This document shows, one piece after another, positions 7,127 through 15,288 of a stretch of DNA of 25,259 nucleotides (position 1 is its first letter; the number at the start of each line of letters is the position of its first letter). Where the stretch lies: contig JBDTNL010000056.1 in assembly GCA_039933785.1 (NCBI GenBank), positions 1 through 25,259 on the forward strand, in the 5' to 3' direction. The notes beneath the pieces were generated by a model. It did no database searches and was not told the origin of the DNA. It was given only the letters and a program-made list of their open reading frames with translations. This DNA is from JBDTNL01 sp039933785 (GTDB lineage Bacteria; Acidobacteriota; Thermoanaerobaculia; Multivoradales; JAGPDF01). The position numbers and the translations under genes are program-made.

Positions 7127-7588
7127 TCAGTCGCGGTCGTACTTGATCTTGATCTCGAGCTTCTTGGCGCGCTCGATACCGTACTTCAAAGTCGATAGCG
7201 TGATGGTGTCCTGGGTGTGGTTCTCGCTGTCGTCCAGATTCTCGCTGTCCGAGTAGCCATCGATCGCGACACCATCGGCGTCGACCCACTTGAGATCGAA
7301 GTGGGCCTTCCAGTCGTCCTTGCTGGTGTTGGAGTACTCGAGCTGGATTTGCACGGTCTCCAGGAATTCTGAATTCCCCGGCCGCATGAACGTCGACTTC
7401 GAGAAAGCGCCGGTCTTCCGTTCGATGCGAATCCGATGCAGAGTGACCGGGCCGTCGGTCGAGTTGATGTCGGTCCAGGTGTCGAAGGCGAACGGGGCGC
7501 TCTTGTCTACCGTTCCAGCCGCCGCCGGACTGGCGGTCACCAAGGTGAGCAGGGCGAGGCAAGCGGGGGCGAGTGCGAGGCGTCGCAT
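7127..7588 (-). CDS. Small exported protein of unknown function
   Basis: 153 residues with a good signal peptide (about 1-24, ending SPAAAG). The mature part is acidic and beta-rich (FAFDTWTD, TLHRIRIERK, VQIQLEYSNTS, HFDLKWVDADG, LEIKIKYD) and looks like a small beta-sandwich in which an extracellular or periplasmic chain ends in a charged strand; an FxLYD/Ig-like fold is my guess only. No cysteines remain in the mature protein and no catalytic motif is apparent. AAGGAG lies 9 bases before the ATG, supporting the start. The gene converges with the methyltransferase gene (14 bases between the stops) and is divergent from the acyl-CoA dehydrogenase gene. I do not recognise the family. Confidence 0.75.
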   Translation of the reverse strand: MRRLALAPACLALLTLVTASPAAAGTVDKSAPFAFDTWTDINSTDGPVTLHRIRIERKTGAFSKSTFMRPGNSEFLETVQIQLEYSNTSKDDWKAHFDLKWVDADGVAIDGYSDSENLDDSENHTQDTITLSTLKYGIERAKKLEIKIKYDRD

Positions 7589-7698
7589 GGCGGGTTTCTC
7601 CTTGAGCAGCGTTTAGGGTGGGAATGGTAACACCGCGCCGCCCCGCCACCCTTGCCCTGAGGCTCGCCCTGCTACGCTGGCCGCCACTGGAGGAAGCC

Positions 7699-8895
7699 AT
7701 GGACTTTTCGGTCTCCGATCGGGTTCGCGATCTCGGCGCGAAGATGCGGTTGCTGGTGGATACCGCGGTCATACCTCTCGAAGGCAAATTCTTCGCCGGC
7801 GGCTTCGCCGCGGTCACGGCTGACCTCGAAGGTGTCCGCGCCGAGGTCCGCGCTCGAGGCTTGTGGGCCCCGCAGATCGCGCTCGAGCTCGGCGGCTTGG
7901 GGCTCACCCTGCTCGAGTTCGGCCAGGTGAGCCGCGAGCTCGGGCGCAGTCCGCTCGGTCACTACGTGTGCAACTGCCAGGCTCCCGACGCCGGCAACAT
8001 GGAAGTGCTCGCCGAATTTGCCGACCCAGAGCAGCGCCAGCGGTTTCTGATGCCCTTGATTCGGGGTGAGATCCGCAGCTGCTTCGCGATGACCGAGCCC
8101 GACCTGCCGGGCTCGAATCCGTCTTGGCTGGCGACCACGGCGACGCTCGAGCGCGCCGAGTGGGTGATCCGCGGCCGCAAGTGGTTCACCTCTTCGGCCG
8201 ACGGCGCCGAGTTCGCGGTGGTCATGGCGGTCACCGACCCGGAAGCGCCGCCGCGCCGGCGCGCCAGTTTGTTCCTGGTGCCCCGCGCGAGCCCGGGATT
8301 CCGCCTGGTGCGCAATCTTCCGGTGATGGGCGACACGGGCAGCGGCTGGGCGAGTCACGGCGAGGTCGAGTTCGACGAGTGCCGCGTGCCTGCGAACCAC
8401 CTCCTGGGCGAATTCGGCCAGGGTTTTCGGATGGCCCAGGCCCGCCTCGGGCCGGGCCGCATCCACCATTGCATGCGTTGGCTCGGGATCTGCGAGCGCG
8501 CCTACGACTTGCTCTGCGCCCGAGCCGCCAAGCGCGAGCTCGCGCCGGGGGAGCCCCTGGGAGATCGTCAGCTGGTGCAGGCGTGGATCGCCGACAGCCG
8601 CGCCGAGATCTCGGCGGCGACGCTGCTGGTCCTGCAAGCCGCGTGGAAGATCGATCGCGAGGGCGCCCGCGCGGCGCGCGAAGACGTGTCGATGATCAAG
8701 TTCCACACCGCTCGCGTTCTCGGGCGGGTGCTCGATCGGGCCCTCCAGGCACATGGCGCGTTGGGCATGACCGATCTCACGCCGTTGGCGTACTTCTACC
8801 GGCACGAACGGGCGGCGCGCATCTACGACGGTCCCGACGAAGTTCACCAATCCCTGGTGGCTCGGTCGGCGCTCGATCGGCAGGGGATGAAGTAG
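7699..8895 (+). CDS. Acyl-CoA dehydrogenase of the ACAD10/ACAD11 (LvaC-like) type
   Basis: An FAD enzyme of 398 residues. It has the FAD-binding CFAMTEPD (128-135) and KWFTSS (161-166) segments and the domain order of the acyl-CoA dehydrogenase superfamily. At the catalytic-base position the usual YEGT is IYDGPDEVH (375-383), giving Asp instead of Glu, as I recall for ACAD10/ACAD11-type enzymes. That, and the APH-kinase gene 2 bases downstream, point to dehydrogenation or elimination on a phosphorylated 4-hydroxyacyl-CoA rather than ordinary beta-oxidation. I chose the ATG at 7699 because GGAGG lies 5 bases before it; an upstream in-frame start at 7618 would add 27 unrelated residues. A possible promoter is TTGCCC (7652-7657) and TACGCT (7673-7678), with a short 15-base spacer. 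Confidence 0.92.
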   Translation: MDFSVSDRVRDLGAKMRLLVDTAVIPLEGKFFAGGFAAVTADLEGVRAEVRARGLWAPQIALELGGLGLTLLEFGQVSRELGRSPLGHYVCNCQAPDAGNMEVLAEFADPEQRQRFLMPLIRGEIRSCFAMTEPDLPGSNPSWLATTATLERAEWVIRGRKWFTSSADGAEFAVVMAVTDPEAPPRRRASLFLVPRASPGFRLVRNLPVMGDTGSGWASHGEVEFDECRVPANHLLGEFGQGFRMAQARLGPGRIHHCMRWLGICERAYDLLCARAAKRELAPGEPLGDRQLVQAWIADSRAEISAATLLVLQAAWKIDREGARAAREDVSMIKFHTARVLGRVLDRALQAHGALGMTDLTPLAYFYRHERAARIYDGPDEVHQSLVARSALDRQGMK

Positions 8896-8897
8896 GC

Positions 8898-9956
8898 ATG
8901 CTGGAAGAGGCCACCGTCCCGGTCCGCGCCGGCGAGGAGATCGACCTCGAGCGCCTGCGACGCTTCCTCGAAGCGAAGCTCGGGCTCGTCGGCGAGCCTG
9001 GCGTGCGCCAGTTTCCGAGCGGCTATTCGAACCTCACGTACCTGGTCTCGGTCGGCGATCGAGAGCTGGTCCTGCGGCGCCCGCCGGTGGGCAGCAAGGT
9101 GAAGAGTGCGCACGACATGGGACGTGAGTTTCGCGTGCTCTCGCGCTTGCACCCGGTGTATTCGCGGGTCCCGCGGCCGCTCGCGAGTTGCGACGACCTG
9201 GAAGTCTTCGGCTTTCCCTTCTACTTGATGGAGCGCGTGCCGGGGGTGATCCTGCGGGCACGCCTGCCGCCCGGAGTGGACCTGGCTCCGACGGTGGCTG
9301 CCGGCCTCGCCCGCGAGCTGATCGAGAACCTCGCCGTGATTCACGGACTCGAGCTCGAAGCGAGCGGGCTCGGCGAGCTCGGCCGGCCGCAGGGCTATGC
9401 CGCGCGTCAGGTGAAGGGTTGGGCGGAGCGCTATGCGGCGGCCCGCACCGAAGAAGTGCTGGACCTCGAGCAGGCCTTCGCGCGCCTGTGCGAGAACGTG
9501 CCGCCGGATCGCGGCGCCGCCTTGGTCCACAACGACTACAAGCACGACAACCTGGTCCTGGATCCCGTCGACTTGACCCAGATTCGCGCCGTCCTCGATT
9601 GGGAGATGGCGACCGTGGGCGACCCGCTACTCGATCTGGGCACCACGCTCGGCTACTGGGTGGAGGCGGGAGACGCGGAGGAGCTGCGACGGTTTCGCTT
9701 CGGCCCGACCGATCTGCCGGATCAGCCGAGCCGCGCCGACCTTTCGGCGATGTACGCCGCCAAGAGCGGGCGCGACCTCTCGGATCTTCCGTTCTACTAC
9801 GCCTTCGGCCTGTGCAAGATCGCGGTCATCGCGCAACAGATCTACCAGCGCTACCGCCAGGGGCTAACTAAGGATCCGCGCTTCGCGCATCTGCCGCCGG
9901 TGATCGCGGCCCTGGGCCGGCAGGCGACCAAGGCGCAGGCGAACGGTAGCCTCTAG
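8898..9956 (+). CDS. APH-fold phosphotransferase, ACAD10/ACAD11 N-domain (LvaA) type
   Basis: A 352-residue kinase of the aminoglycoside phosphotransferase fold. It shows the nucleotide loop region SGYSNLTYLV (41-50), the lysine-equivalent strand LVLRRPP (57-63), the catalytic loop HNDYKHDN (211-218) and the metal-binding DWEMATVGDPLLDL (234-247). The RRPPVG and SAHDMGREF block is typical of the ACAD10/11-associated branch, not of antibiotic-resistance kinases. The ATG is 2 bases after the stop of the dehydrogenase, so expression is coupled. In mammals both parts are one protein (ACAD10, ACAD11); in Pseudomonas putida LvaA and LvaC act in levulinate/4-hydroxyvalerate catabolism. By analogy this protein would phosphorylate a 4-hydroxyacyl-CoA. 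The actual substrate is not known. Confidence 0.9.
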   Translation: MLEEATVPVRAGEEIDLERLRRFLEAKLGLVGEPGVRQFPSGYSNLTYLVSVGDRELVLRRPPVGSKVKSAHDMGREFRVLSRLHPVYSRVPRPLASCDDLEVFGFPFYLMERVPGVILRARLPPGVDLAPTVAAGLARELIENLAVIHGLELEASGLGELGRPQGYAARQVKGWAERYAAARTEEVLDLEQAFARLCENVPPDRGAALVHNDYKHDNLVLDPVDLTQIRAVLDWEMATVGDPLLDLGTTLGYWVEAGDAEELRRFRFGPTDLPDQPSRADLSAMYAAKSGRDLSDLPFYYAFGLCKIAVIAQQIYQRYRQGLTKDPRFAHLPPVIAALGRQATKAQANGSL

Positions 9957-9970
9957 CGGAGCGCTGAGCT

Positions 9971-10408
9971 CTAGCCGATGGCTTTCGCGAAAACCTTCTG
10001 CGACTTGCGCGTGGCGAAGCCGAGCCGCTCGTAGAAGCGATGCGCCCGCAGGCGCACCACGTTGCTACGCACCCGAAGCTCGGCGACGCCGCGCTGGCGA
10101 GCCCATTCGACGCCAGCGGCAACCAATTGCTCGCCGATGCGCGCACCCCTTTGCTGCTCGTCCACCACCAGCCCGACGATCTCGGCGTAGGGCTCGCTAT
10201 CGAGAGTGTGCCGGGCGGCGACGTCCATCCAACCGGCGACCTCCGCTTCACGCAGAGCGACCAGCGTCAGACGCGCCGGGTCTTCAGGCACATGGCGCAA
10301 GCGCTCCTCGGCCTGCTCACGCGAGGTCGGATAGCCGAGCTGAGTCGCCAGTCTGGCCACCGCTTCGGCATCGCCCGGCCCGGCAGCCCGCAGGATGATT
10401 TCGATCAT
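9971..10408 (-). CDS. GNAT family N-acetyltransferase
   Basis: A 145-residue acetyl-CoA-dependent acetyltransferase. The acetyl-CoA binding motif is VDEQQRGARIGEQL (82-95), fitting Q/RxxGxG/A, preceded by the EIVGLVV strand, and the C-terminal NxxxxAHRFYERLGF segment (116-131 region) is classical. It begins with the usual beta strand IILRAAGPGDAEAV. The ATG at 10408 overlaps the TGA of the upstream EamA-like gene (ATGA), implying translational coupling. The substrate, whether a small molecule or a protein amine, cannot be inferred. It converges with the APH kinase gene, 14 bases between the stops. Confidence 0.9.
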   Translation of the reverse strand: MIEIILRAAGPGDAEAVARLATQLGYPTSREQAEERLRHVPEDPARLTLVALREAEVAGWMDVAARHTLDSEPYAEIVGLVVDEQQRGARIGEQLVAAGVEWARQRGVAELRVRSNVVRLRAHRFYERLGFATRKSQKVFAKAIG

Positions 10409-10821
10409 CGGCCGAGCAGGAAGAGGCCGGCCATGCAAAGCGCCAGGCCGAGGGATTTCTGGGGCGACCAACTCTCGTGAAACGCCAGGACTCCGATGGG
10501 CGAAAGGATCAATGCCAGGGTGACGCTGACAGTGACGCTCGCCAGACTGATCTGCCATCCCGCCCGGTACGCGAGGAGGAATCCGAGTTCGACCCCGACG
10601 ATCGCGATGCCGAGCGCGACGGCGCTCCAACTGAAGGATCGCCAGGGCGCGACCGGTGCGTCGGATGGCCACCAGGGCAGCAAGACCAGGCAGAGCAAGA
10701 GAGAGACACCGTAGGCGACAATCATGGTCGCCACCGGGTGAACGGTGGCGGACGTCGATTTCTGCGCCAGGTGATACACCACGTTGGCGACGACGATGAG
10801 TGCGAAGGCGATCCAGAACAT
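10405..10821 (-). CDS. Half-size EamA/DMT-like membrane protein
   Basis: 138 residues, with about four to five hydrophobic helices (about 1-19, 28-49, 65-84, 92-114, 121-136). Size and pattern correspond to a single EamA repeat of the drug/metabolite transporter superfamily, so it would have to work as a dimer, as SMR proteins do. The C-terminal GVLAFHESWSPQKSLGLALCMAGLFLL resembles the conserved end of EamA units (F.E..S..Q..G..L...G...L). I chose the ATG at 10821; a TTG at 10845 is in frame and would sit 6 bases after the -10-like TACGCT, so it cannot be excluded. The stop overlaps the acetyltransferase start. Substrate unknown. Confidence 0.75.
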   Translation of the reverse strand: MFWIAFALIVVANVVYHLAQKSTSATVHPVATMIVAYGVSLLLCLVLLPWWPSDAPVAPWRSFSWSAVALGIAIVGVELGFLLAYRAGWQISLASVTVSVTLALILSPIGVLAFHESWSPQKSLGLALCMAGLFLLGR

Positions 10822-10851
10822 AGCGGCTGGTTGGGCCCGGGGCAAGGATCA

Positions 10852-10880
10852 AGCGTAGCGGGGCGCTCGCGCCCGCGCAA
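10852..10880 (-). promoter_or_regulatory. Candidate promoter for the EamA-like/acetyltransferase operon
   Basis: Minus-strand TTGCGC (10875-10880) and TACGCT (10852-10857) are separated by 17 bases. The 184-base region between the EamA-like and ClC genes also contains an AT-rich patch (about 10898-10930, with TATACA at 10920-10925), which may hold the ClC promoter, but no good -35 box goes with it. Confidence 0.4.
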
Positions 10881-11005
10881 GCAGTGCGGATCGGGCGATT
10901 TCAATAGATCGTAACGCGATATACACTACTACCCTGCCGTCGGCGCGTTCTTCCCCGGCCGGCGACCTCGACTCCCCACCAGAGTTCATCGCGGAGGTGT
11001 GAAGG

Positions 11006-12862
11006 ATGACTGTCGACGCTACGCTGTCACGACCCGCCGGGCAGGGAACCCACTCAGCCCGCGATCCCGCGCACCACGATCCGAGCGATCGGTTGGCCGA
11101 TTTCAGCACCGACCGCAGAGTCCTCCTGCTGGCCGGTCTGGCGGCGCTCATCGGCGTGCTTGCCGCAGTGGTGGCGTGGGCGCTCGTCTGGTTGATCGCG
11201 GTGATCACCAATCTTGCGTACTACCAGCGTTTTTCTTCGCACTTCGCCTCGCCGTCAGGAAATACGCTCGGCGTCTGGGCGGTGCTCGTCCCCGCCATCG
11301 GTGGACTGGTGATCGGCATCATGGCGCGCTACGGCTCGGAGAAGATTCGCGGTCACGGGATCCCCGAGGCGCTAGAGGCCATCCTCATCGGGCGCAGCCG
11401 AGTCGAGCCCAAGGTCGCCGTGCTGAAGCCGGTTTCGTCCGCGATCTCGATCGGTACGGGCGGGCCGTTCGGCGCCGAAGGCCCGATCATCATGACCGGC
11501 GGCGCGGTGGGCTCCCTGGTGGCGCAGCTCTTCCATCTATCCGCTGCGGAACGCAAGACCCTGCTGGTCGCCGGAGCCGCCGCCGGCATGGCGGCGATTT
11601 TCGCCACACCGATGGCGGCGGTGCTGCTGGCGGTGGAACTGCTACTTTTCGAGTGGAAGCCGCGGAGCTTCATCCCGGTCGCGGTCGCCTCCGTGATCGC
11701 TGCTCTCCTGCGAGTACCGCTCCTGGGGCCGGGGCCCATCTTCCCGGTCGCTGCCCACGCCACGCTTGGCGCCGAAGCGCTCGGCTTCGCTGTGCTGGTG
11801 GGGCTCGCGGCGGGCCTCGCGTCCGGTCTGCTCACCGCGCTGGTCTACGCGTGCGAGGACCTTTTCGCCAAGCTGCCGGTGCACTGGATGTGGTGGCCGG
11901 TCCTCGGCGGGCTCGCGATCGGTCTCGGAGGTTTGCTCGATCCCCGTGTCCTTGGCGTGGGCTACGACACCATCCAGGACCTTCTGTCGGGCCATCTAGT
12001 AGGGGCTTCGGCTGCGCTTCTCTTGTCGCTCAAGGCGGCGGTCTGGTCGGTGGCCTTGGGATCCGGCACCTCAGGAGGCGTACTGGCACCCCTGCTCATC
12101 ATGGGTGGAGGTCTGGGGGCGCTCGAATCGTCGCTGATCCCGGTGGGCGATGCCGGGCTTTGGGCGATGGTCAGCATGTCCGCGATGATGGGGGGGACGA
12201 TGCGCTCCCCGCTGACCGCGATCCTCTTCGCGGCCGAGCTGACTCACGATTGGAACGTCCTCCCGGCGCTACTGGTGGGCTCGGTGGTCGCGCACGGCGC
12301 GACTGTCCTGCTGCTCCGGCGCTCGATTCTCACCGAGAAGATCGCCCGCCGCGGCCACCATCTGGTGCGCGAGTACAGCGTCGATCCTTTCGAGGTCCAC
12401 CGCATTGGCGAGGTCATGGACGAGAACGTGGTCACCATCGCCGAGACCATGACAGTCGCCGAGCTCTCGGCGCGTATCGCCGCCGGCGATCCGGCGTTGA
12501 CCGGTCGGCAGGGTATCCCCATTGTCGATGCCGCGGGCAGGCTCACCGGCATCATCACGCGCAGCGATCTGATGCGCGCCATGGAGGGCGAGCCGGGACG
12601 AAGCGCTAGCGTGCTGGATGCCGGTAGCCGCGACCTCATCGTCGCCTTTCCCGACGAGTTGCTCCGCGACGCGGTCTCGCGGATGCTCGGCAGCGACATC
12701 GGCCGTTTGCCCATCGTGGATCGCCTCAACCCTCGCCGGTTGGTCGGCTATCTGGGCAGAGCCGGCGTCATGCGGGCACGTGTCCGGCTTCATGAGGAGG
12801 AGAATCTGCGCGAGGGAGGCCGTGCGGCGGCTCGCAAGGGGTCGCTCCCGACCGTGGAATAG
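11006..12862 (+). CDS. ClC-family chloride channel/transporter with two C-terminal CBS domains
   Basis: A membrane protein of 618 residues. The ClC core spans about 38-440 and carries the anion-pathway signatures GHGIP (116-120), GAEGP (156-160, with the gating glutamate E158) and GSGTSGGVLAP (352-362). Two CBS domains follow (about 463-523 and 533-590), which in this family usually bind nucleotides and tune gating. At the position of the internal proton glutamate of E. coli ClC (E203) my alignment gives leucine (L212, after E211), so coupled Cl-/H+ exchange is uncertain and a channel mode is possible. The ATG has an excellent GGAGGT site 7 bases upstream. It is divergent from the EamA-like gene and converges with the histidine kinase gene (38 bases between the stops). 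Confidence 0.93.
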   Translation: MTVDATLSRPAGQGTHSARDPAHHDPSDRLADFSTDRRVLLLAGLAALIGVLAAVVAWALVWLIAVITNLAYYQRFSSHFASPSGNTLGVWAVLVPAIGGLVIGIMARYGSEKIRGHGIPEALEAILIGRSRVEPKVAVLKPVSSAISIGTGGPFGAEGPIIMTGGAVGSLVAQLFHLSAAERKTLLVAGAAAGMAAIFATPMAAVLLAVELLLFEWKPRSFIPVAVASVIAALLRVPLLGPGPIFPVAAHATLGAEALGFAVLVGLAAGLASGLLTALVYACEDLFAKLPVHWMWWPVLGGLAIGLGGLLDPRVLGVGYDTIQDLLSGHLVGASAALLLSLKAAVWSVALGSGTSGGVLAPLLIMGGGLGALESSLIPVGDAGLWAMVSMSAMMGGTMRSPLTAILFAAELTHDWNVLPALLVGSVVAHGATVLLLRRSILTEKIARRGHHLVREYSVDPFEVHRIGEVMDENVVTIAETMTVAELSARIAAGDPALTGRQGIPIVDAAGRLTGIITRSDLMRAMEGEPGRSASVLDAGSRDLIVAFPDELLRDAVSRMLGSDIGRLPIVDRLNPRRLVGYLGRAGVMRARVRLHEEENLREGGRAAARKGSLPTVE

Positions 12863-12900
12863 CTGGCACTGGGGCCGGTCTATCGTTCAAGTGCGCGAGC

Positions 12901-15183
12901 TCATTGCCCGAGCGCCGCTCGGACGATCGCGCGCAGTTCCTCGAAGCGGTAGGGCTTCTTGGCGAACCCGGCGGGCGAGCGGCCGCTGTCGAGAACCTCG
13001 GCCTGGTGATAGCCGCTGGACAGCACCACCGGCAGGTTCGGAAACAGCTCCTGCAACTGGCGCAGGACCCTGCCGCCGTCGAGACGCGGCATGGTGAGGT
13101 CGAGCAGCACGAGCCGCAGGGCGCGGGCATGTTCATGCACCAGGGCCAGGCCAGCGAGGCCGTCCGCGGCGGCCAGAACGGAGAAGCCGAGGCGTTCGAG
13201 CATGGCCCCCGCCAATTGTCGAAGCGCGGGGTCGTCGTCGACCACCAGCGCCAGCCCCGAGCCCTTCCACGCGTCACTCGCGACGGGTGAGGCGCTGCTC
13301 GCTTGCTGCCCTTGCGAGGCCGGGAAGTACGCCCGCACGATCGTGCCCTTGCCCTCGGTGCTGGCGACGTCCAGTGTGCCGCGGTGGCTGCGGACGATGC
13401 CGAGCACCGAGGCGAGGCCGAGGCCGCGACCGGGGAACTTAGTGGTAAAGAAGGGTTCGAACATTCGCGCCTGGGTCTCGGCGTTCATGCCGTGGCCGTT
13501 GTCCTCCACCTCGAGCACGACGTAGCGGCCGCCCGGAAGGTCGTCGTGGAGCACGAGCCCGGAGAGCTCGGCACCGGCGCACTCGCGCTCGTGGATTCTC
13601 ACCGCGACCCAGCCCTCGGTCGCATCGTCGATCGCCTCGGCGCCGTTGAGCACCAGGTTGAGCACGACCTGGCGCAGCTGCGCCGGGTCGCCTTCGACCG
13701 CCGGGAGCTCGGTCGCGATGTCGGTGCGAAGCGCCGAGCGCCGGCCGGCCGAAACTTCGAGCAGGTGCGTCATGTCGGCGACCAGGCCTGGCAGATGGAC
13801 CGATTCGAGGCTGGAGAGGCCCTTGCCGGAGTAAGCCAGCAGCTGGCGCGTAAGCTCGGCGGCGGAGCGGGCGCCCGAAAGAATGCGTTGCACGCTGTCT
13901 CTCGCCGGCGAGCCCGGCGGCAGATCGAGCAAGGCGAGGTCGGCGAAGCCGAGGACGGCGGTCAGGATGTTGTTGAAGTCGTGCGCGATCCCGCCAGCGA
14001 GAACGCCGAGGCTCTCCAGGCGCTGCGCATCGTCCATGCGCCGCGCTAGGCGGGCGTTTTCGGTCGCGGCGTGCCGGGCTTCGGTGACGTCGCGTGCGAT
14101 CGCCAGCCAACGGTCGTCGTCCACCGCCGCCACGCGGATTTCGTAGTCGCGCGGTTCGGGTCGCGTCGGCAGACCGAGGTGGCAGATCTGGACGGCGCCG
14201 CTCCGCCGAGCCTCGCCTTCGAGCCGCATAAGCTCGGCGCCTTGACCTTCGGGCAGCAGCTCGTGCACCGTCCGGCCGCGAATTTGATCCCAGGGGAGGA
14301 CCAACGCCGACTCGTCGGGCGCGTGGTGATCGACGTACATGCCGTTCCGGTCGAGCAGGAAAATGATGTCGGGCACGGCGCTCAACAGGGCGCGGAGTCG
14401 GGCTTGGCTTCCCGCCAGAGCGAGGGCCGACTGCTGGCGCTCGGAGACGTCTCGCACGATCAGCTGCCGGGCTCGCTGGCCGCCGAAGTCGGTCAAAACG
14501 CTGAAGTATTCGACCAGCAGGGTACTGCCGTCCTGGCGCACGATGCGGATCTCCTGCGGCGGCAAGGCGGCGCCCTGTTCCTCGAGCACGCGCCGTTGCA
14601 TTACCGCTGCGATCGAGTCCGGATGAACGAATTCGCTCGACGGACGCCCGAGGAGCTCGCGTGGATCGCTCACGCCGAGGTGCCTGGCCATGGCCGGATT
14701 CGCGAACTGGATCAGGTTGTCGACTGTAACGGCGATGCCGTCGGGCGACCGTTCGACCAACTGACGGTAGCGCTCCTCGCTGTGTCGCTGGGCTTCGACC
14801 GTGCGATGCCGTTCGTCGTAGTCGATCACCCCGCCGTGACAGCCGAGAATCGTCCCCTTGGCATCGCGAGCGGGCGCGATGCGAAATAGGCACCAGGAGT
14901 GCGCGCCGTTCGGCCGCCGAACTCGCGCCTCGATGTCGAGCTCCACACCCATCGCCAGGGCCTGATTCCACTCGCGAAGCAGGCGCAAGCGATCATCCGG
15001 GTGGAGCGCGGCGCTCCAACCCCAGCCCAGAAGACTCGCCGGCGCTACGCCGAGGAGCTCGCCCAAGCGTTCATTCGCGGCCACCCATTCGCCGCGTTCG
15101 TTGCAATCGAAGAGGCCGACCGCCGCCTGGCCCGCGCTGGGGGCGTTCCCTCCGGACGAGGGACTGTCAGTCAGGATTGACAA
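12901..15183 (-). CDS. Soluble hybrid histidine kinase with three PAS domains and a receiver
   Basis: A 760-residue sensor kinase without membrane segments. Three PAS domains (about 18-130, 140-255 and 262-372) lead to a HisKA dimerisation domain with the phospho-acceptor H401 in GGIAHDFNN, an HATPase domain (N-box N509/N513, G1 DNGHGM at 561-566, G2 GRGLGLA at 585-591) and a C-terminal receiver (acidic D649-D651, phospho-acceptor D695, K743). The HDFNN kinase subtype commonly occurs with PAS sensors for small ligands or redox state; no haem or flavin ligand residues can be assigned. No response regulator gene is adjacent, so signal output goes elsewhere. The start appears to be TTG at 15183, with GGAG 11 bases upstream and no in-frame ATG or GTG before the first PAS domain. 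It lies 105 bases downstream of the Rieske fusion on the same strand. Confidence 0.93.
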   Translation of the reverse strand: MSILTDSPSSGGNAPSAGQAAVGLFDCNERGEWVAANERLGELLGVAPASLLGWGWSAALHPDDRLRLLREWNQALAMGVELDIEARVRRPNGAHSWCLFRIAPARDAKGTILGCHGGVIDYDERHRTVEAQRHSEERYRQLVERSPDGIAVTVDNLIQFANPAMARHLGVSDPRELLGRPSSEFVHPDSIAAVMQRRVLEEQGAALPPQEIRIVRQDGSTLLVEYFSVLTDFGGQRARQLIVRDVSERQQSALALAGSQARLRALLSAVPDIIFLLDRNGMYVDHHAPDESALVLPWDQIRGRTVHELLPEGQGAELMRLEGEARRSGAVQICHLGLPTRPEPRDYEIRVAAVDDDRWLAIARDVTEARHAATENARLARRMDDAQRLESLGVLAGGIAHDFNNILTAVLGFADLALLDLPPGSPARDSVQRILSGARSAAELTRQLLAYSGKGLSSLESVHLPGLVADMTHLLEVSAGRRSALRTDIATELPAVEGDPAQLRQVVLNLVLNGAEAIDDATEGWVAVRIHERECAGAELSGLVLHDDLPGGRYVVLEVEDNGHGMNAETQARMFEPFFTTKFPGRGLGLASVLGIVRSHRGTLDVASTEGKGTIVRAYFPASQGQQASSASPVASDAWKGSGLALVVDDDPALRQLAGAMLERLGFSVLAAADGLAGLALVHEHARALRLVLLDLTMPRLDGGRVLRQLQELFPNLPVVLSSGYHQAEVLDSGRSPAGFAKKPYRFEELRAIVRAALGQ

Positions 15184-15288
15184 CGGATGACTCTCCGAGC
15201 TCGAGGATGCGAGTTGACAGGCGGTTCTCGATCTACCAGGAGCTTGGCTGCAAGCGCCATGCCGTGAGCGACCGCGCCGCTCTGGCGG

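Noticed and set aside
7672..8850. Open frame of 392 codons antisense to the acyl-CoA dehydrogenase gene
   Set aside because: Shadow of the dehydrogenase frame; no family motif and biased composition.
8124..8897. Upstream extension of the APH kinase frame through the dehydrogenase gene
   Set aside because: The extension is an out-of-frame reading of the dehydrogenase; the conserved kinase begins after the ATG at 8898.
9951..9980. Repeated CTCTAGC around the convergent stops of the kinase and acetyltransferase genes
   Set aside because: A direct repeat of only 7 bases that partly consists of stop codons (TAG/CTA); no hairpin or known site results.
15214..15219. Perfect TTGACA on the plus strand in the gap between the histidine kinase and Rieske genes
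   Set aside because: No -10 box at suitable spacing, and no plus-strand gene follows; both neighbours are on the minus strand.
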